Shown here: piece by piece, positions 9,804 to 18,424 of the stretch
How the letters are laid out: every line of letters begins with the position of its first letter
How positions within the stretch are numbered: the stretch's first letter is position 1
From: Pantoea rwandensis
Lineage (GTDB): Bacteria; Pseudomonadota; Gammaproteobacteria; Enterobacterales; Enterobacteriaceae
NCBI RefSeq assembly: GCF_002095475.1
Contig: NZ_MLFR01000006.1
Span: 62,001 to 126,000, forward strand
DNA length: 64,000 bases
Reading direction: 5' to 3'
Position numbers and translations under genes: made by a program
Notes under the pieces: generated by a model
Database searches by the model: none
The model's input: only the letters and a program-made list of their open reading frames with translations
Told to the model about the DNA's origin: nothing

Positions 9804-11393
9804 ATGAAGAATCTGGCCAGCCAAATTCATGCCTTCGGTAAAGCCTTAATGATGCCGATCTCCGTTATCGCCGCCGCCGGGATTTTTCTCGGGCTGGCTG
9901 CGGCGATGCAAAACCCTGCGGTCACTGGCGATGCCTTTGCCAATATGCAGGTACCGCAGTTGATCATCGGTTTTATCCGCAAAGTTGCTGCGGCGTTGTT
10001 TGCCAATCTGCCCGTCTTCTTTGCCGTGGCCAGTGCGATCGGCTTAGCAAGAGCAGAAAAGCCGACCGCTGCATTTGCTGCCGTCATTGGCTATATCTCG
10101 ATGAACGTGGGCATTAACGCCACGCTGGCTGCGAAAGGATTGAACGCGCTAACCACCACGCCCGCAGCCTTGCAGCAGGCGGGTTTGGATCAAACCACCG
10201 CGATGATGACCTCCGCCGAGTACATCAATATGCTGGGGATTTTTACCTACAACATGAGTGTGTTAGGCGGGGTGATTGCGGGATTGATCACTGTGGCGCT
10301 GCATAACCGCTTTTATACCCAGCAACTGCCTACCGCGATCAGTTTTTTTGGCGGACGCCGCTTTGTGCCGATTGTAACCGTCGTGGTATTGCCACTAATT
10401 GGAGTGCTGCTGGCGCTGATTTGGCCCACTATTGGCCAAGGCATTGCGTGGGTGGGGCAGATGATTGGTAAAAGCGGTCAATATGGCGCATTTCTCTTAG
10501 GCACCGGTGAACGTCTGCTGATACCCACTGGTTTGCATCATATCCTCAACGAGACAGTGCGATTCACGCCGATTGGTGGCATGGCAACGGTGGATGGACA
10601 AACCGTTGTCGGTGCTCTGAATATCTTTAACAGTTCACTGACCCATCCCGGCGCTATTCCCGATGATACGGTGCGCAGTGCTACGCAGTTCCTTGCGCAA
10701 GGGAAAATTCCGGTCATGATGTTTGGCTTGCCCGCAGCGGCGCTGGCGATCTACCACACTGCGCGTCCAGAACATAAGCAGCGGGTTAAAGCGCTGGTAC
10801 TGGCAGGTGCGCTCACCTCATTCACTACGGGCATCACCGAACCGCTGGAATTCTGTTTTATCTTTGTTTCACCGGTGCTCTATATCCTGCACGCTCTGTT
10901 AACCGGTTTGTCTTTTATGCTGATGTCAATGCTGCATCTGATGATCGGCAACGTACAGGGCGGCGCAATTGACTTGGTCGTTTTCGGTATCTTGGGCGGT
11001 AGTAAAACGCACTGGTGGTGGACGGTAGCCTTAGGCGTCATCTATGTACCTATTTACTACTATGGCTTCCGCTTTGTGATTACCCGGATGCGGGTAGAAA
11101 CGCCGGGACGTGAATCGGATGAAGAGCCGCAGACGGCGCAGGTGGCGGCTGACGAGCGCACCCGAGTGATTATCAGCGGCCTCGGCGGTGAAGCGAATAT
11201 CGAGGACGTCGATTGCTGCTTTACGCGTTTGCGGGTGCGTGTCAAAAAGATGAATGAAGTGGTGGATCAGACGCTGCTCACCACCGGCGCCAATGGCGTC
11301 AACCGGGTGAGCGACCACGATGTGCAGGTGATCTATGGCCCGCAGGTGGAAAAGATTGCTAATGAGGTAAAAAGTGCGTTAGGCGTGGCATAA
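9804..11393 (+). CDS. PTS glucose/maltose-type EIIC-EIIB permease
   Basis: A 529-residue membrane protein. The EIIC domain (about 1-430) has around ten membrane segments and the motif FTTGITEPLEFCFIFVSPVLYILHALLTG-type region typical of the glucose/maltose/N-acetylglucosamine family; the cytoplasmic EIIB domain follows, with the phosphorylated cysteine in CFTRLR (Cys472). It most resembles E. coli MalX. It would take up and phosphorylate a sugar using phosphate from an EIIA encoded elsewhere (no EIIA domain here). A TTG at 9771 opens the frame earlier, but the ATG at 9804 is chosen because AGGAAAGG lies 10 bases upstream and the N-terminus matches the family. No sugar-specific enzyme is adjacent, so the substrate is unknown. 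Confidence 0.88.
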   Translation: MKNLASQIHAFGKALMMPISVIAAAGIFLGLAAAMQNPAVTGDAFANMQVPQLIIGFIRKVAAALFANLPVFFAVASAIGLARAEKPTAAFAAVIGYISMNVGINATLAAKGLNALTTTPAALQQAGLDQTTAMMTSAEYINMLGIFTYNMSVLGGVIAGLITVALHNRFYTQQLPTAISFFGGRRFVPIVTVVVLPLIGVLLALIWPTIGQGIAWVGQMIGKSGQYGAFLLGTGERLLIPTGLHHILNETVRFTPIGGMATVDGQTVVGALNIFNSSLTHPGAIPDDTVRSATQFLAQGKIPVMMFGLPAAALAIYHTARPEHKQRVKALVLAGALTSFTTGITEPLEFCFIFVSPVLYILHALLTGLSFMLMSMLHLMIGNVQGGAIDLVVFGILGGSKTHWWWTVALGVIYVPIYYYGFRFVITRMRVETPGRESDEEPQTAQVAADERTRVIISGLGGEANIEDVDCCFTRLRVRVKKMNEVVDQTLLTTGANGVNRVSDHDVQVIYGPQVEKIANEVKSALGVA

Positions 11394-11439
11394 CACATTT
11401 AGTTACCACGCTAATAATAAAATTCGCAATCAATGTTAA

Positions 11440-11576
11440 ATCTGCAGGCCCGATATTTGCGATGATGACTTCGCCCCTTCAAGAGCTAAGCCATTGCGAG
11501 TGCCGGAGATAAGCGCCGGGTGGGGCATTACATTTGTTACCCAAAGGCTGCCGTGAGGCGGCCTTTGTGCTTTTTA
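11440..11576 (+). other. Structured non-coding stretch ending in a terminator (candidate small RNA)
   Basis: Between the PTS gene and the LysR gene there is a 137-bp stretch without a coding frame. GCCCC near 11472 can pair with GGGGC near 11522, enclosing a second helix built from two CCGG tracts around AGATAAGCG, and then a standard terminator follows. It may be the 3' untranslated region of the PTS mRNA, a 3'-derived small RNA, or a separate transcript. I do not recognise it as a known RNA family. Confidence 0.3.
11543..11576 (+). terminator. Terminator downstream of the PTS gene
   Basis: AAAGGCTGCC and GGCGGCCTTT pair around a GTGA tetraloop-like turn, followed by TGTGCTTTTT. It ends transcription that enters from the PTS gene or from the structured stretch before it, and lies 41 bp before the LysR start. 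Confidence 0.85.
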
Positions 11577-11616
11577 GGGCATGAGTTTGTTACCATAGCG
11601 CAACTGTGACTTCAGG

Positions 11617-12525
11617 GTGGATGCGGAAATCGACATCAAGCAATTGATTTATCTTTGCAATTTAGAGCGTGAACGCCATTTTGGTCGCGCCGCTGAGGCC
11701 AGTTTTGTCAGCCAGCCGACGCTATCGATGCGGCTGAAAAATCTTGAGCGCGAACTGGGATTATCGCTGATCAATCGCAGCAATAACTTCGACGGCTTCA
11801 CGCCAGAAGGTGAGCGCGTGCTGACCTGGGCCCGCGAGATCGTGTCGGTGTATCAGGGCCTGAAGCTGGAGGTGGAATCCCTGAAGCATGGCGTGAACGG
11901 TACGCTGCGCCTCGGCGTCATGCCTCAATGCAGCGTCGCACTGCCCGCATTACTGAAAGCGGTGGAAGCGCGCTATCCCCAGCTCGATTATCGTGTGGCG
12001 GCAATGAGCGCCGACCAGCTATTAGAAGCTTTGAATAGCCACACGGTTGACGGTGGAATCGGATTTTTTGAGCTCACGTCGCTGCGTGAGTTACATTTTC
12101 AGACCGCGCTGTTGAAGGACCGTGGTGTGGAAGCCATCTTCAATCCAAACCATTTCCCAGCACTGCTTGAACAGGAAAGGCTGTCACTGGCGACACTGGC
12201 CGCGCAGCCTCTGTGCCTTGCGGAACCCACGCGCTACTTCCGCCGTTATCTTGATGGCCAGTTGCGTGAAACCGGCGTGCTTCCGCGCGTGATTGTTGAA
12301 AGTGCCTCGATCATGCAATTGATACAGAGCGCACAGGTGGGACTGGGGGTGATGGTGTCGCCCTGCGGCCATCTCTTACCCGAGATGTTGCAAAATCTGG
12401 CGCGTCGACCCATCGATATGGCACCCATGGGACGCCAGGCGGCGCTAGTGATCGCTGAGCCGGGTAGGGCATCACCACTGGCTCAGCATTTCTTCGATGA
12501 AGCACGGCGTCATTTGCTGGATTAA
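11617..12525 (+). CDS. LysR-type transcriptional regulator
   Basis: A 302-residue LysR-family protein. The winged helix-turn-helix is at about 8-65 (IYLCNLERERHFGRAAEASF, then SQPTLSMRLKNLERELG), followed by a linker helix and the periplasmic-binding-like effector domain (from about residue 95, NGTLRLGVMPQCS). The start is taken as GTG at 11617, which gives a few residues before the usual DIKQL of the family; an ATG four bases downstream is out of frame and leads to a stop after 8 codons. I do not recognise the regulator's target. It ends overlapping the stop of the convergent yciW gene by 4 bp. The closest candidates for control are the upstream PTS gene or ydeP, which is inference only. Confidence 0.88.
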   Translation: MDAEIDIKQLIYLCNLERERHFGRAAEASFVSQPTLSMRLKNLERELGLSLINRSNNFDGFTPEGERVLTWAREIVSVYQGLKLEVESLKHGVNGTLRLGVMPQCSVALPALLKAVEARYPQLDYRVAAMSADQLLEALNSHTVDGGIGFFELTSLRELHFQTALLKDRGVEAIFNPNHFPALLEQERLSLATLAAQPLCLAEPTRYFRRYLDGQLRETGVLPRVIVESASIMQLIQSAQVGLGVMVSPCGHLLPEMLQNLARRPIDMAPMGRQAALVIAEPGRASPLAQHFFDEARRHLLD

Positions 12526-13643
12526 CGCGCCTCGCCTAGCGCCATAAATAAACGATCCTGCCAGCTGGCAAATGCGACGGCCTGTAACAGCGTGAAAATG
12601 AGCTCGGTTCCCCAGCCTGCGTTCAGTAAGGGTTGCAGGTGAGCCGCACTAAAACGCTCTGGCAGACGAACCAGCTGCGCGCTGACATGAATGAGCGGTG
12701 TGTCCTCGCCGGCCTTATCGACGTCATGGAGTAGCGCTTCGCGCTGATCACCCGCCCTTTGATTGAATTGGCGATAGCAGCCCAGAATGCGCGCACTCAC
12801 CGCCTGTGCCAGCGCTGCTTCATCCGTAAAATGGTCTTCCAGGCGTTGCTGCAATGTCGCCAAGCCATACAGTGCCTGTGCATCATGCACCAGCAACCAC
12901 ACGGCCTCGTCTAAATCTGCAAACCCTTGGCAAAATGTAATGGCAGCCAGCTGCTCGGCACTGGCATAGCGCAACTCAACCGGTTTCAGCGCGTGTAGCC
13001 ACTCCGCTTGATGCGTCAACAATTTAACGTCGGCATCTGCCGGGGGAGAGACGCCAGGTATCCAGCGTACCGGCAAGCCCATCATCGCCTGTAACCCGGC
13101 CACCACGCGCGCCTGATAGCTGACAAAGCCCACCAGCTGATTGAGCGTCACGATATCTGGCTCAGTAAGTCCCACCGCGTCCAGTGCGCTAATGCTGGCT
13201 GCGTTAATTAATGCAGGCTGCATCGCCAGTTGGCGTGCATATTGCGTAATTTGCGTGAGCCGATTATTACTCTCCCGCGAAGAGTCGGGTCCTGGCAGCG
13301 GGTTGAGCCGCGCCGAGTAGTGATTACACAAACGCTGAACGCCAGCAACCTGCGCTACGGTAAGCGCGGTGCTGAGGCGATCATAAAGCGTCAAGGTATG
13401 TGTGAGTGAGGTACTCAGCGTGTCGGGCAGCAGGAGTTGGCTGAGGTCACGCGCCGCCAGTAAAGCGGGCTGAAAATGGTTCAATAAGGGTTGCAGCGCA
13501 GTGGCTTCCTGCTGCAAACCCAATAAAAAGCGATCTTCAACATAAGCAGCTTCGGGCACCAAGGGTGCGGTAGCTTGCGATTGCGGGCGAGTCTGGCTTT
13601 CATAAAACCAGTGATCATGGCCGGGAGAACGGCGTTGTTCCAT
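12522..13643 (-). CDS. yciW: YciW, carboxymuconolactone-decarboxylase-domain protein
   Basis: A 373-residue protein with an N-terminus MEQRRSPGHDHWFYESQ close to E. coli YciW, and a CMD/AhpD-like helix (LNQLVGFVSYQARVVAGLQAMMG, about residues 175-200). E. coli YciW is annotated as a putative peroxidase and has been linked to cysteine/methionine metabolism; its reaction is not established. There is no CxxC pair of the AhpD type here, so a classical alkylhydroperoxidase activity is doubtful. The start at 13643 is chosen because AAGGA lies 6 bases upstream; the earlier ATG at 13649 would touch that site. In E. coli yciW lies between fabI and rnb; here it keeps fabI but is separated from rnb by the ydeP-PTS-LysR block. 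Confidence 0.85.
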   Translation of the reverse strand: MEQRRSPGHDHWFYESQTRPQSQATAPLVPEAAYVEDRFLLGLQQEATALQPLLNHFQPALLAARDLSQLLLPDTLSTSLTHTLTLYDRLSTALTVAQVAGVQRLCNHYSARLNPLPGPDSSRESNNRLTQITQYARQLAMQPALINAASISALDAVGLTEPDIVTLNQLVGFVSYQARVVAGLQAMMGLPVRWIPGVSPPADADVKLLTHQAEWLHALKPVELRYASAEQLAAITFCQGFADLDEAVWLLVHDAQALYGLATLQQRLEDHFTDEAALAQAVSARILGCYRQFNQRAGDQREALLHDVDKAGEDTPLIHVSAQLVRLPERFSAAHLQPLLNAGWGTELIFTLLQAVAFASWQDRLFMALGEAR

Positions 13644-13799
13644 GGTCATTCCTTGCGCGAAAAACGGACTTGGCATGCGACGGGCAAATCTGAAAAGCGC
13701 ATCGCCACCAAAGGGCTAGCTTATCGTCGCTGAAGCACTGTCTGCGGCAAAAGAATGATGGGGAATAATTTATAGCGGGTGAGTATAAGGGGGATGTGT

Positions 13800-13847
13800 A
13801 GGGGCGCACCGGGGTACGCCCAAGGGCGGCTGGATAGCCGCCGCTAC
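13800..13847 (-). repeat. REP-like double palindrome at the end of fabI
   Basis: Two consecutive GC-rich hairpins directly follow the fabI stop: GGGCGGCT...AGCCGCC and GGGCGCACC...GGGTACGCCC, with GTAG and CTAC at the two ends. On the minus strand they come right after fabI and may stabilise or end its mRNA. The GTAGCGGC/GTAGGGGC ends resemble the other repeats noted in this window. Confidence 0.6.
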
Positions 13848-13848
13848 A

Positions 13849-14637
13849 TTATTTCAGTTCCAGCTCGTTCATTGCGGCAATGCTGAAGCCGCCATCAACG
13901 TGTACCACTTCACCGGTGATACCACCCGCCAGATCGGAACACAGGAAGGCCGCAGAGTTACCCACGTCTTCAATAGTTACGGTACGACGAATTGGGGTAA
14001 CGGCTTCACAGTGAGCCAGCATCTTACGGAAATCTTTGATGCCAGACGCCGCCAGAGTACGGATTGGACCCGCAGAAACGGCGTTCACACGCGTACCTTC
14101 TGGACCCATCGCGTTTGCCATATAGCGTACGTTAGCTTCCAGAGACGCTTTAGCCAGACCCATTACGTTGTAGTTAGGGATAGCACGCTCTGCACCCAGG
14201 TAAGACAGGGTCAGCAGGGCTGAATTCGGGTTCAGCATCGCACGGCACTCTTTCGCCATTGCCACAAAGCTGTAGGCAGAGATGTCATGAGCGATTTTAA
14301 AGCCTTCACGGGTAACGGCGTTCACGTAGTCACCATCCAGCTGATCGCCAGGTGCGAAACCGATTGAGTGAACGAAACCGTCAAATTTCGGCCAGGTTTT
14401 TGCCAGTTCGGTGAACAGCGCAGTGATGCTCTCGTCTTCTGCCACATCGCACGGCAGAACAATGTCTGAACCCAGATCTTTAGCAAACTCTTCCACACGA
14501 CTTTTCAATTTGTCGTTCTGGTAGGTGAAAGCCAGTTCTGCGCCCTGTTTGTGCATCGCCTGTGCAATACCGTAGGCAATGGAGAGTTTACTGGCAACGC
14601 CAGTAATCAGAATGCGCTTACCGGAAAGAAAACCCAT
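13849..14637 (-). CDS. fabI: Enoyl-ACP reductase (NADH)
   Basis: A 262-residue short-chain dehydrogenase, the same length as E. coli FabI. It reduces trans-2-enoyl-ACP in the last step of each fatty-acid elongation cycle and is the target of triclosan and isoniazid-like inhibitors. The cofactor-binding start [24 protein letters not shown] and the catalytic Tyr-x6-Lys in YNVMGLAK are present. The start at 14637 has AAGGATTACAGCT before it; an earlier in-frame ATG at 14676 is an unsupported extension. It is probably transcribed alone from the promoter at about 14716. Confidence 0.98.
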   Translation of the reverse strand: MGFLSGKRILITGVASKLSIAYGIAQAMHKQGAELAFTYQNDKLKSRVEEFAKDLGSDIVLPCDVAEDESITALFTELAKTWPKFDGFVHSIGFAPGDQLDGDYVNAVTREGFKIAHDISAYSFVAMAKECRAMLNPNSALLTLSYLGAERAIPNYNVMGLAKASLEANVRYMANAMGPEGTRVNAVSAGPIRTLAASGIKDFRKMLAHCEAVTPIRRTVTIEDVGNSAAFLCSDLAGGITGEVVHVDGGFSIAAMNELELK

Positions 14638-14706
14638 AGCTGTAATCCTTATGGTCATTGTTGTTGGCGGTCGCAATGATTAAAAAGTAGGCGACCGACG
14701 TTAATC

Positions 14707-14728
14707 GACGTGCGGATTCTAGCACGTC
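14707..14728 (-). promoter_or_regulatory. fabI promoter with a perfect inverted repeat across the -10 element
   Basis: On the minus strand an extended -10 (TGCTAGAAT; TAGAAT occupies 14716-14721) lies about 80 bp upstream of fabI. It is embedded in a perfect 7-bp inverted repeat, GACGTGC-N8-GCACGTC, so a dimeric regulator bound there would cover the -10. A good -35 is not visible at the usual distance, fitting an extended -10 promoter. The repeat does not match the FadR or FabR sites I know. Confidence 0.5.
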
Positions 14729-14745
14729 TCTCTCAAATGCGGTAA

Positions 14746-14772
14746 ACCGCACCGCGTTTTCCGCGATGCGGT
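14746..14772 (-). terminator. Hairpin after sapF
   Basis: ACCGCATCGCGG and CCGCGGT-type halves pair (ACCGCACCGCG...CCGCGATGCGGT on the plus strand) just 6 bp after the sapF stop. There is no good T run, so it may be a weak terminator or an mRNA-stabilising hairpin of the sap transcript. Confidence 0.5.
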
Positions 14773-14778
14773 GAACAA

Positions 14779-15582
14779 TCAACGTACTCTGCGCCAGGCC
14801 TCTGCGGTCAGTGCTTCACCAAAATGGCTGGAGATGAGACGTTTCGTCAGATCGTGCAACGGCGAGGCCAGCACATCGGCCGTACCACCACGCTCAACCA
14901 CTTCACCCTGATGCATTACCAGCACCTGATCGCTGATGTGTTTCATCATGCCCAGGTGCTGAGTCACATAAATATAAGCGATACCGTGTTTTTCCTGCAG
15001 TTCCAGCATCAGATTCACCAGCTGCGAGCGCATGGTCATATCCAGCGAGGCGAGGGCCTCGTCGGCGACAATGACTTTGGGCTGCAAGATTAAGGCGCGC
15101 GCCAGCGCCAGACGCTGTTTTTGTCCGGGGGCCAGCATATGTGGATAATACCCGGCGTGGTCGCGTAGCAACCCGACCTGGCGCAGCGTGGCAATAATGC
15201 GTTTTTCCCGCTCCTCATCGTCGAAATCGGAGTTCAGACGCAGTGGAAAATCGAGGATTTGACTAACACGTTGTCGTGGGTTCAGGGACGTTGACGGGTC
15301 CTGAAAAATCATGCGAATGCGCTGGCTGCGATAGCCGTAATCGCCATACTCCAGCGGATGATCGTCGATCAGCATTTCGCCTTCGGTGGGTTCCACCATG
15401 CCGCTCAGCATTTTGGCGAGCGTCGATTTTCCAGAGCCGTTCTCGCCTATCACCGCCAGCGTTTGCTTCTCACGCAAAGTGAAACTCACCCCCTTCACCG
15501 CTTCAACGTGTTGGCGGCGAAACAGCCCGGTGCGATAGCGGTAAGTTTTACTCAGATTACGCACTTCAAGCAGGGTTTCCAT
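14779..15582 (-). CDS. sapF: Sap transporter ATP-binding protein SapF
   Basis: A 267-residue ABC ATPase, the last gene of sapABCDF. Walker A is GENGSGKST (about residue 46) and Walker B is VIVADEA. The signature loop is LAPGQ rather than LSGGQ, a substitution also seen in E. coli SapF. Sap is an oligopeptide-type importer linked to resistance against antimicrobial peptides in Salmonella and Haemophilus, to putrescine export in E. coli, and to Trk potassium uptake. The start at 15582 has GGAGGGCC before it and is 2 bp after the sapD stop. Confidence 0.95.
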   Translation of the reverse strand: METLLEVRNLSKTYRYRTGLFRRQHVEAVKGVSFTLREKQTLAVIGENGSGKSTLAKMLSGMVEPTEGEMLIDDHPLEYGDYGYRSQRIRMIFQDPSTSLNPRQRVSQILDFPLRLNSDFDDEEREKRIIATLRQVGLLRDHAGYYPHMLAPGQKQRLALARALILQPKVIVADEALASLDMTMRSQLVNLMLELQEKHGIAYIYVTQHLGMMKHISDQVLVMHQGEVVERGGTADVLASPLHDLTKRLISSHFGEALTAEAWRRVR

Positions 15583-15584
15583 GC

Positions 15585-16580
15585 TTACTGGCCCTCCGTA
15601 TTTAACGGGAAGTGACAGGCAAACAGGTGCGTTTTATTTCCGGTAAGACGCGGTGTCTCTATACATTTGCGCTGCGCATAGGGGCAGCGCGGGCCGAGAC
15701 GGCAACCAATTGGCAAATGTTCCAGCGAAGGAATTGCACCCGACAGGGTATTCAGTCGACTTTTGTGCGGTAACGCACTGCCGAAATCGGGCATCGCACG
15801 GATCAGCGCTTGAGTATAAGGGTGATGCGGTGTGTCCATTAAATCTTCGCTTTGAGCTGTTTCAACGGTCTGGCCGCAATACATCACATTAATCCGATCC
15901 GCCCACTGGCTCATGGTGCGCAGGTCATGGCTGATCAGCAGAATCGTGGTGTTGTTGTTCTGATTCAGACGGCTCAACAAACGAAATATCTGTGCCTGAG
16001 TCGTTGGCTCCATGGCGTTGGTCGGTTCATCCGCAATCAGCAAGCGTGGCTGATTGGCCAGCGCGATGGCAATCATCACTTTCTGGCACTCCCCATCCGT
16101 TAGCTCGTAAGGAAAGCTGCGCATGATGTCTTTGTGATCTTTAATGCCGACGCGGTGCAACAACTCAATCGCGCGGGCCTTGCGCCAGAACCACAGACGT
16201 TGATACCAGTGACCTTTGAACGTCCAACGTGGGATTGCCTGCATTAACTGGCGACCAATGCTTTCGGAGGGATCAAGACAAGCCTGCGGTTCCTGGAAAA
16301 TCATCGACACGTTATGGCCGACAATGCGGCGTCGCTCACGCGGCGAGAGGCGCAGCAGATCGATATCGTCAAACACCATGCGGTCGGCGGTTACGCGCCA
16401 GTTATCCTTAGTGACGCCGCAAATCGCTTTCGCAATCAGGCTTTTGCCCGATCCGGATTCACCCACCAGTCCGCGCACTTCCCCTTCACTCAGCGTGAGG
16501 TTGATCCGGTCTACGGCTTTCACCGGGCCTTCTGAAGTCATGAATTCGATAGTGAGATTACGAATATCAAGTAGCGGCAT
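15585..16580 (-). CDS. sapD: Sap transporter ATP-binding protein SapD
   Basis: A 331-residue ABC ATPase of the oligopeptide/nickel type, with the C-terminal oligopeptide-transporter extension ([14 protein letters not shown]). Walker A is GESGSGKSL and Walker B is LLIADEP. The signature LTDGE differs from the usual LSGGQ, as in other SapD proteins. In E. coli SapD also supplies ATP dependence to the TrkG/TrkH potassium systems. The start overlaps the sapC stop by one base (TAATG), so translation is coupled. Confidence 0.95.
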   Translation of the reverse strand: MPLLDIRNLTIEFMTSEGPVKAVDRINLTLSEGEVRGLVGESGSGKSLIAKAICGVTKDNWRVTADRMVFDDIDLLRLSPRERRRIVGHNVSMIFQEPQACLDPSESIGRQLMQAIPRWTFKGHWYQRLWFWRKARAIELLHRVGIKDHKDIMRSFPYELTDGECQKVMIAIALANQPRLLIADEPTNAMEPTTQAQIFRLLSRLNQNNNTTILLISHDLRTMSQWADRINVMYCGQTVETAQSEDLMDTPHHPYTQALIRAMPDFGSALPHKSRLNTLSGAIPSLEHLPIGCRLGPRCPYAQRKCIETPRLTGNKTHLFACHFPLNTEGQ

Positions 16581-17470
16581 TATTCAGCTCCCGCTTCTAC
16601 GGCGCGACGGACGCCGTCGCCCAGCAGGTTAACAATTAATACGCTGACCATCAGCGCCACACCCGGCAGCATCACGGTCCAGGGGGCCACATAGATCAAC
16701 TCCAGTGCGTCGCCCAGCATCGCGCCCCATTCGGGCGAGGGCAGTTGCGCACCCAGATCGAGGAAACCGAGCGCTGCGATATCCAGAATCGCCATCGACA
16801 GCGAGCGTGTGAACTCACTCACCAGCAGCGGCAACACATTAGGCAGCACCGCGTTCCAGAGAATATTCAGGTTACGTGCGCCATCAAGACGTAGAGCCAC
16901 CACGTACTCTTTTTCCATCTCATCATGCACTGCAGTATAGATCTCACGCACCAGACGCGGAATGATGGCGAGAAACACCGCCAGCATTGCATGTTCCAAT
17001 CGCGGGCCTAAAAACGCCACCACAATGATCGCCAGTAACAGCGAAGGTATCGACAGTAAGGTATCCAAAACGTGATTCATCACCGCGGAGCGCAATCCGT
17101 GGGTAATTCCTGCCAGCACGCCAAGCACCAGCGCGCAAATGGCCGCCAATGTGGTGACTAGAGTGGCCGAGCCGACAGTCGGTGCTACACCGCTCAACAG
17201 GCGGCTGAGCACGTCACGCCCTAAATCGTCGGTGCCAAGAAAGAAGGAGACATCACCATAGCGCGACCACGACGGCGGGAGTAACTGATAACCGAGGAAT
17301 TGCTGGTCAATGCCATAAGGCGACAACAGGCCACCAAACAGGCACAGGAACAGCAGAGTGCCGAATCCGTACAAGCCAATCATGCCGCTGGTATCGCGAT
17401 AAAAACGCTGCCAAAACAGACGAAACGGACTGGGTAACCGTTTCTCTGCATAAATATCATCGTAAGGCAT
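16580..17470 (-). CDS. sapC: Sap transporter permease SapC
   Basis: A 296-residue inner-membrane permease of the DppC/OppC type, with an N-terminal segment, about six membrane helices and the EAA loop ([27 protein letters not shown]). It pairs with SapB to form the channel. The ATG at 17470 lies inside sapB, overlapping by 14 bp, with AAGGAATGGT in front. Confidence 0.95.
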   Translation of the reverse strand: MPYDDIYAEKRLPSPFRLFWQRFYRDTSGMIGLYGFGTLLFLCLFGGLLSPYGIDQQFLGYQLLPPSWSRYGDVSFFLGTDDLGRDVLSRLLSGVAPTVGSATLVTTLAAICALVLGVLAGITHGLRSAVMNHVLDTLLSIPSLLLAIIVVAFLGPRLEHAMLAVFLAIIPRLVREIYTAVHDEMEKEYVVALRLDGARNLNILWNAVLPNVLPLLVSEFTRSLSMAILDIAALGFLDLGAQLPSPEWGAMLGDALELIYVAPWTVMLPGVALMVSVLIVNLLGDGVRRAVEAGAE

Positions 17471-18422
17471 ACCATTCCTTGTGTTTCAGCGGATTGAGTG
17501 CCGCACCGAGAATATCTGACAGTACACTGACCAGAATCACCAGGCCGCCGACCACCATTACGCCAGCAGAAATGGCCGCATAATCCTGTTGGCGAATCGC
17601 ATTAATTAGCCAGCGCCCAATGCCAGGCCAGTTGAACACCACTTCGGTGATCATCGCTAGCGTCAGCATAGTGGAGAATTGTAAGCCGAGGCGTGGGATA
17701 ACGGGTGGCAATGCGTTGTGCAGCACATGTCGACGGATGACGGTGAACCGTGATAATCCGCGAGTGGCCGCTGCTTTAACATAGTTTTTATCCATCACGT
17801 CGCTGGTGCTGCTGCGAAGCAGACGGATGACTTCGGTGGTGGGTGCCACCGCCAGCACAATCACCGGTAAAATCATATGCGTGAGCACGCTGATCAACAT
17901 TTCATGACGCCAGGGAGAAGGGCTCAGCCAGGCATCTATAAGTGCAAAGCCGGTGATGTTTTGTACCGGATAGAGTAAATCGAAGCGTCCTGAAACCGGG
18001 AGCCAGCCGAGGGTCAGAGAGAAGAACAGGGTAAACAGCAGCGCCAGCCAGAAAACCGGCATAGAGAAGCCGAGCAAGGCCAGTGCGCTAATGGCCTTAT
18101 CCTGCCATTTTTTGCGCATCACGCCCGCACAGATCCCCAGCGGAATGCCCACCAGCAGCGCCAGCATAAAGGCCAGCACGCACAGCTCCAGTGTGGCGGG
18201 GAAGACTTCACGCAGCTGCACGTCAATTGACTGGCCGTTAGTACTGGAGACACCAAAGTCGAATTGCAGCAGTCCTTTAAACCAGAACCACCAGGCATCG
18301 AACAACGAAGCGCCTTCCAGCGGGGCATTGGGCGTAAAATAGCTGAGGCTAAAACTCACCAGTGACAGTAAAAACAGCGTGATGAGCAGCAGCAATAGCC
18401 GGCGCAATATGTAGATGATCAT
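17457..18422 (-). CDS. sapB: Sap transporter permease SapB
   Basis: A 321-residue permease of the DppB/OppB type with six predicted membrane helices and the EAA-type loop ([30 protein letters not shown]). It starts 2 bp after the sapA stop, with GAGGAG in front, and overlaps sapC. It is not related to the SapB name used for the MgtC family gene at 42277. Confidence 0.95.
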   Translation of the reverse strand: MIIYILRRLLLLLITLFLLSLVSFSLSYFTPNAPLEGASLFDAWWFWFKGLLQFDFGVSSTNGQSIDVQLREVFPATLELCVLAFMLALLVGIPLGICAGVMRKKWQDKAISALALLGFSMPVFWLALLFTLFFSLTLGWLPVSGRFDLLYPVQNITGFALIDAWLSPSPWRHEMLISVLTHMILPVIVLAVAPTTEVIRLLRSSTSDVMDKNYVKAAATRGLSRFTVIRRHVLHNALPPVIPRLGLQFSTMLTLAMITEVVFNWPGIGRWLINAIRQQDYAAISAGVMVVGGLVILVSVLSDILGAALNPLKHKEWYALR

Positions 18423-18424
18423 GC

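Noticed and set aside
11440..11540. Moco riboswitch, because of a GATGACTTCGCC segment also seen in that motif
   Set aside because: The rest of the motif is missing and the sequence is downstream of a PTS gene, not before molybdenum-cofactor genes.
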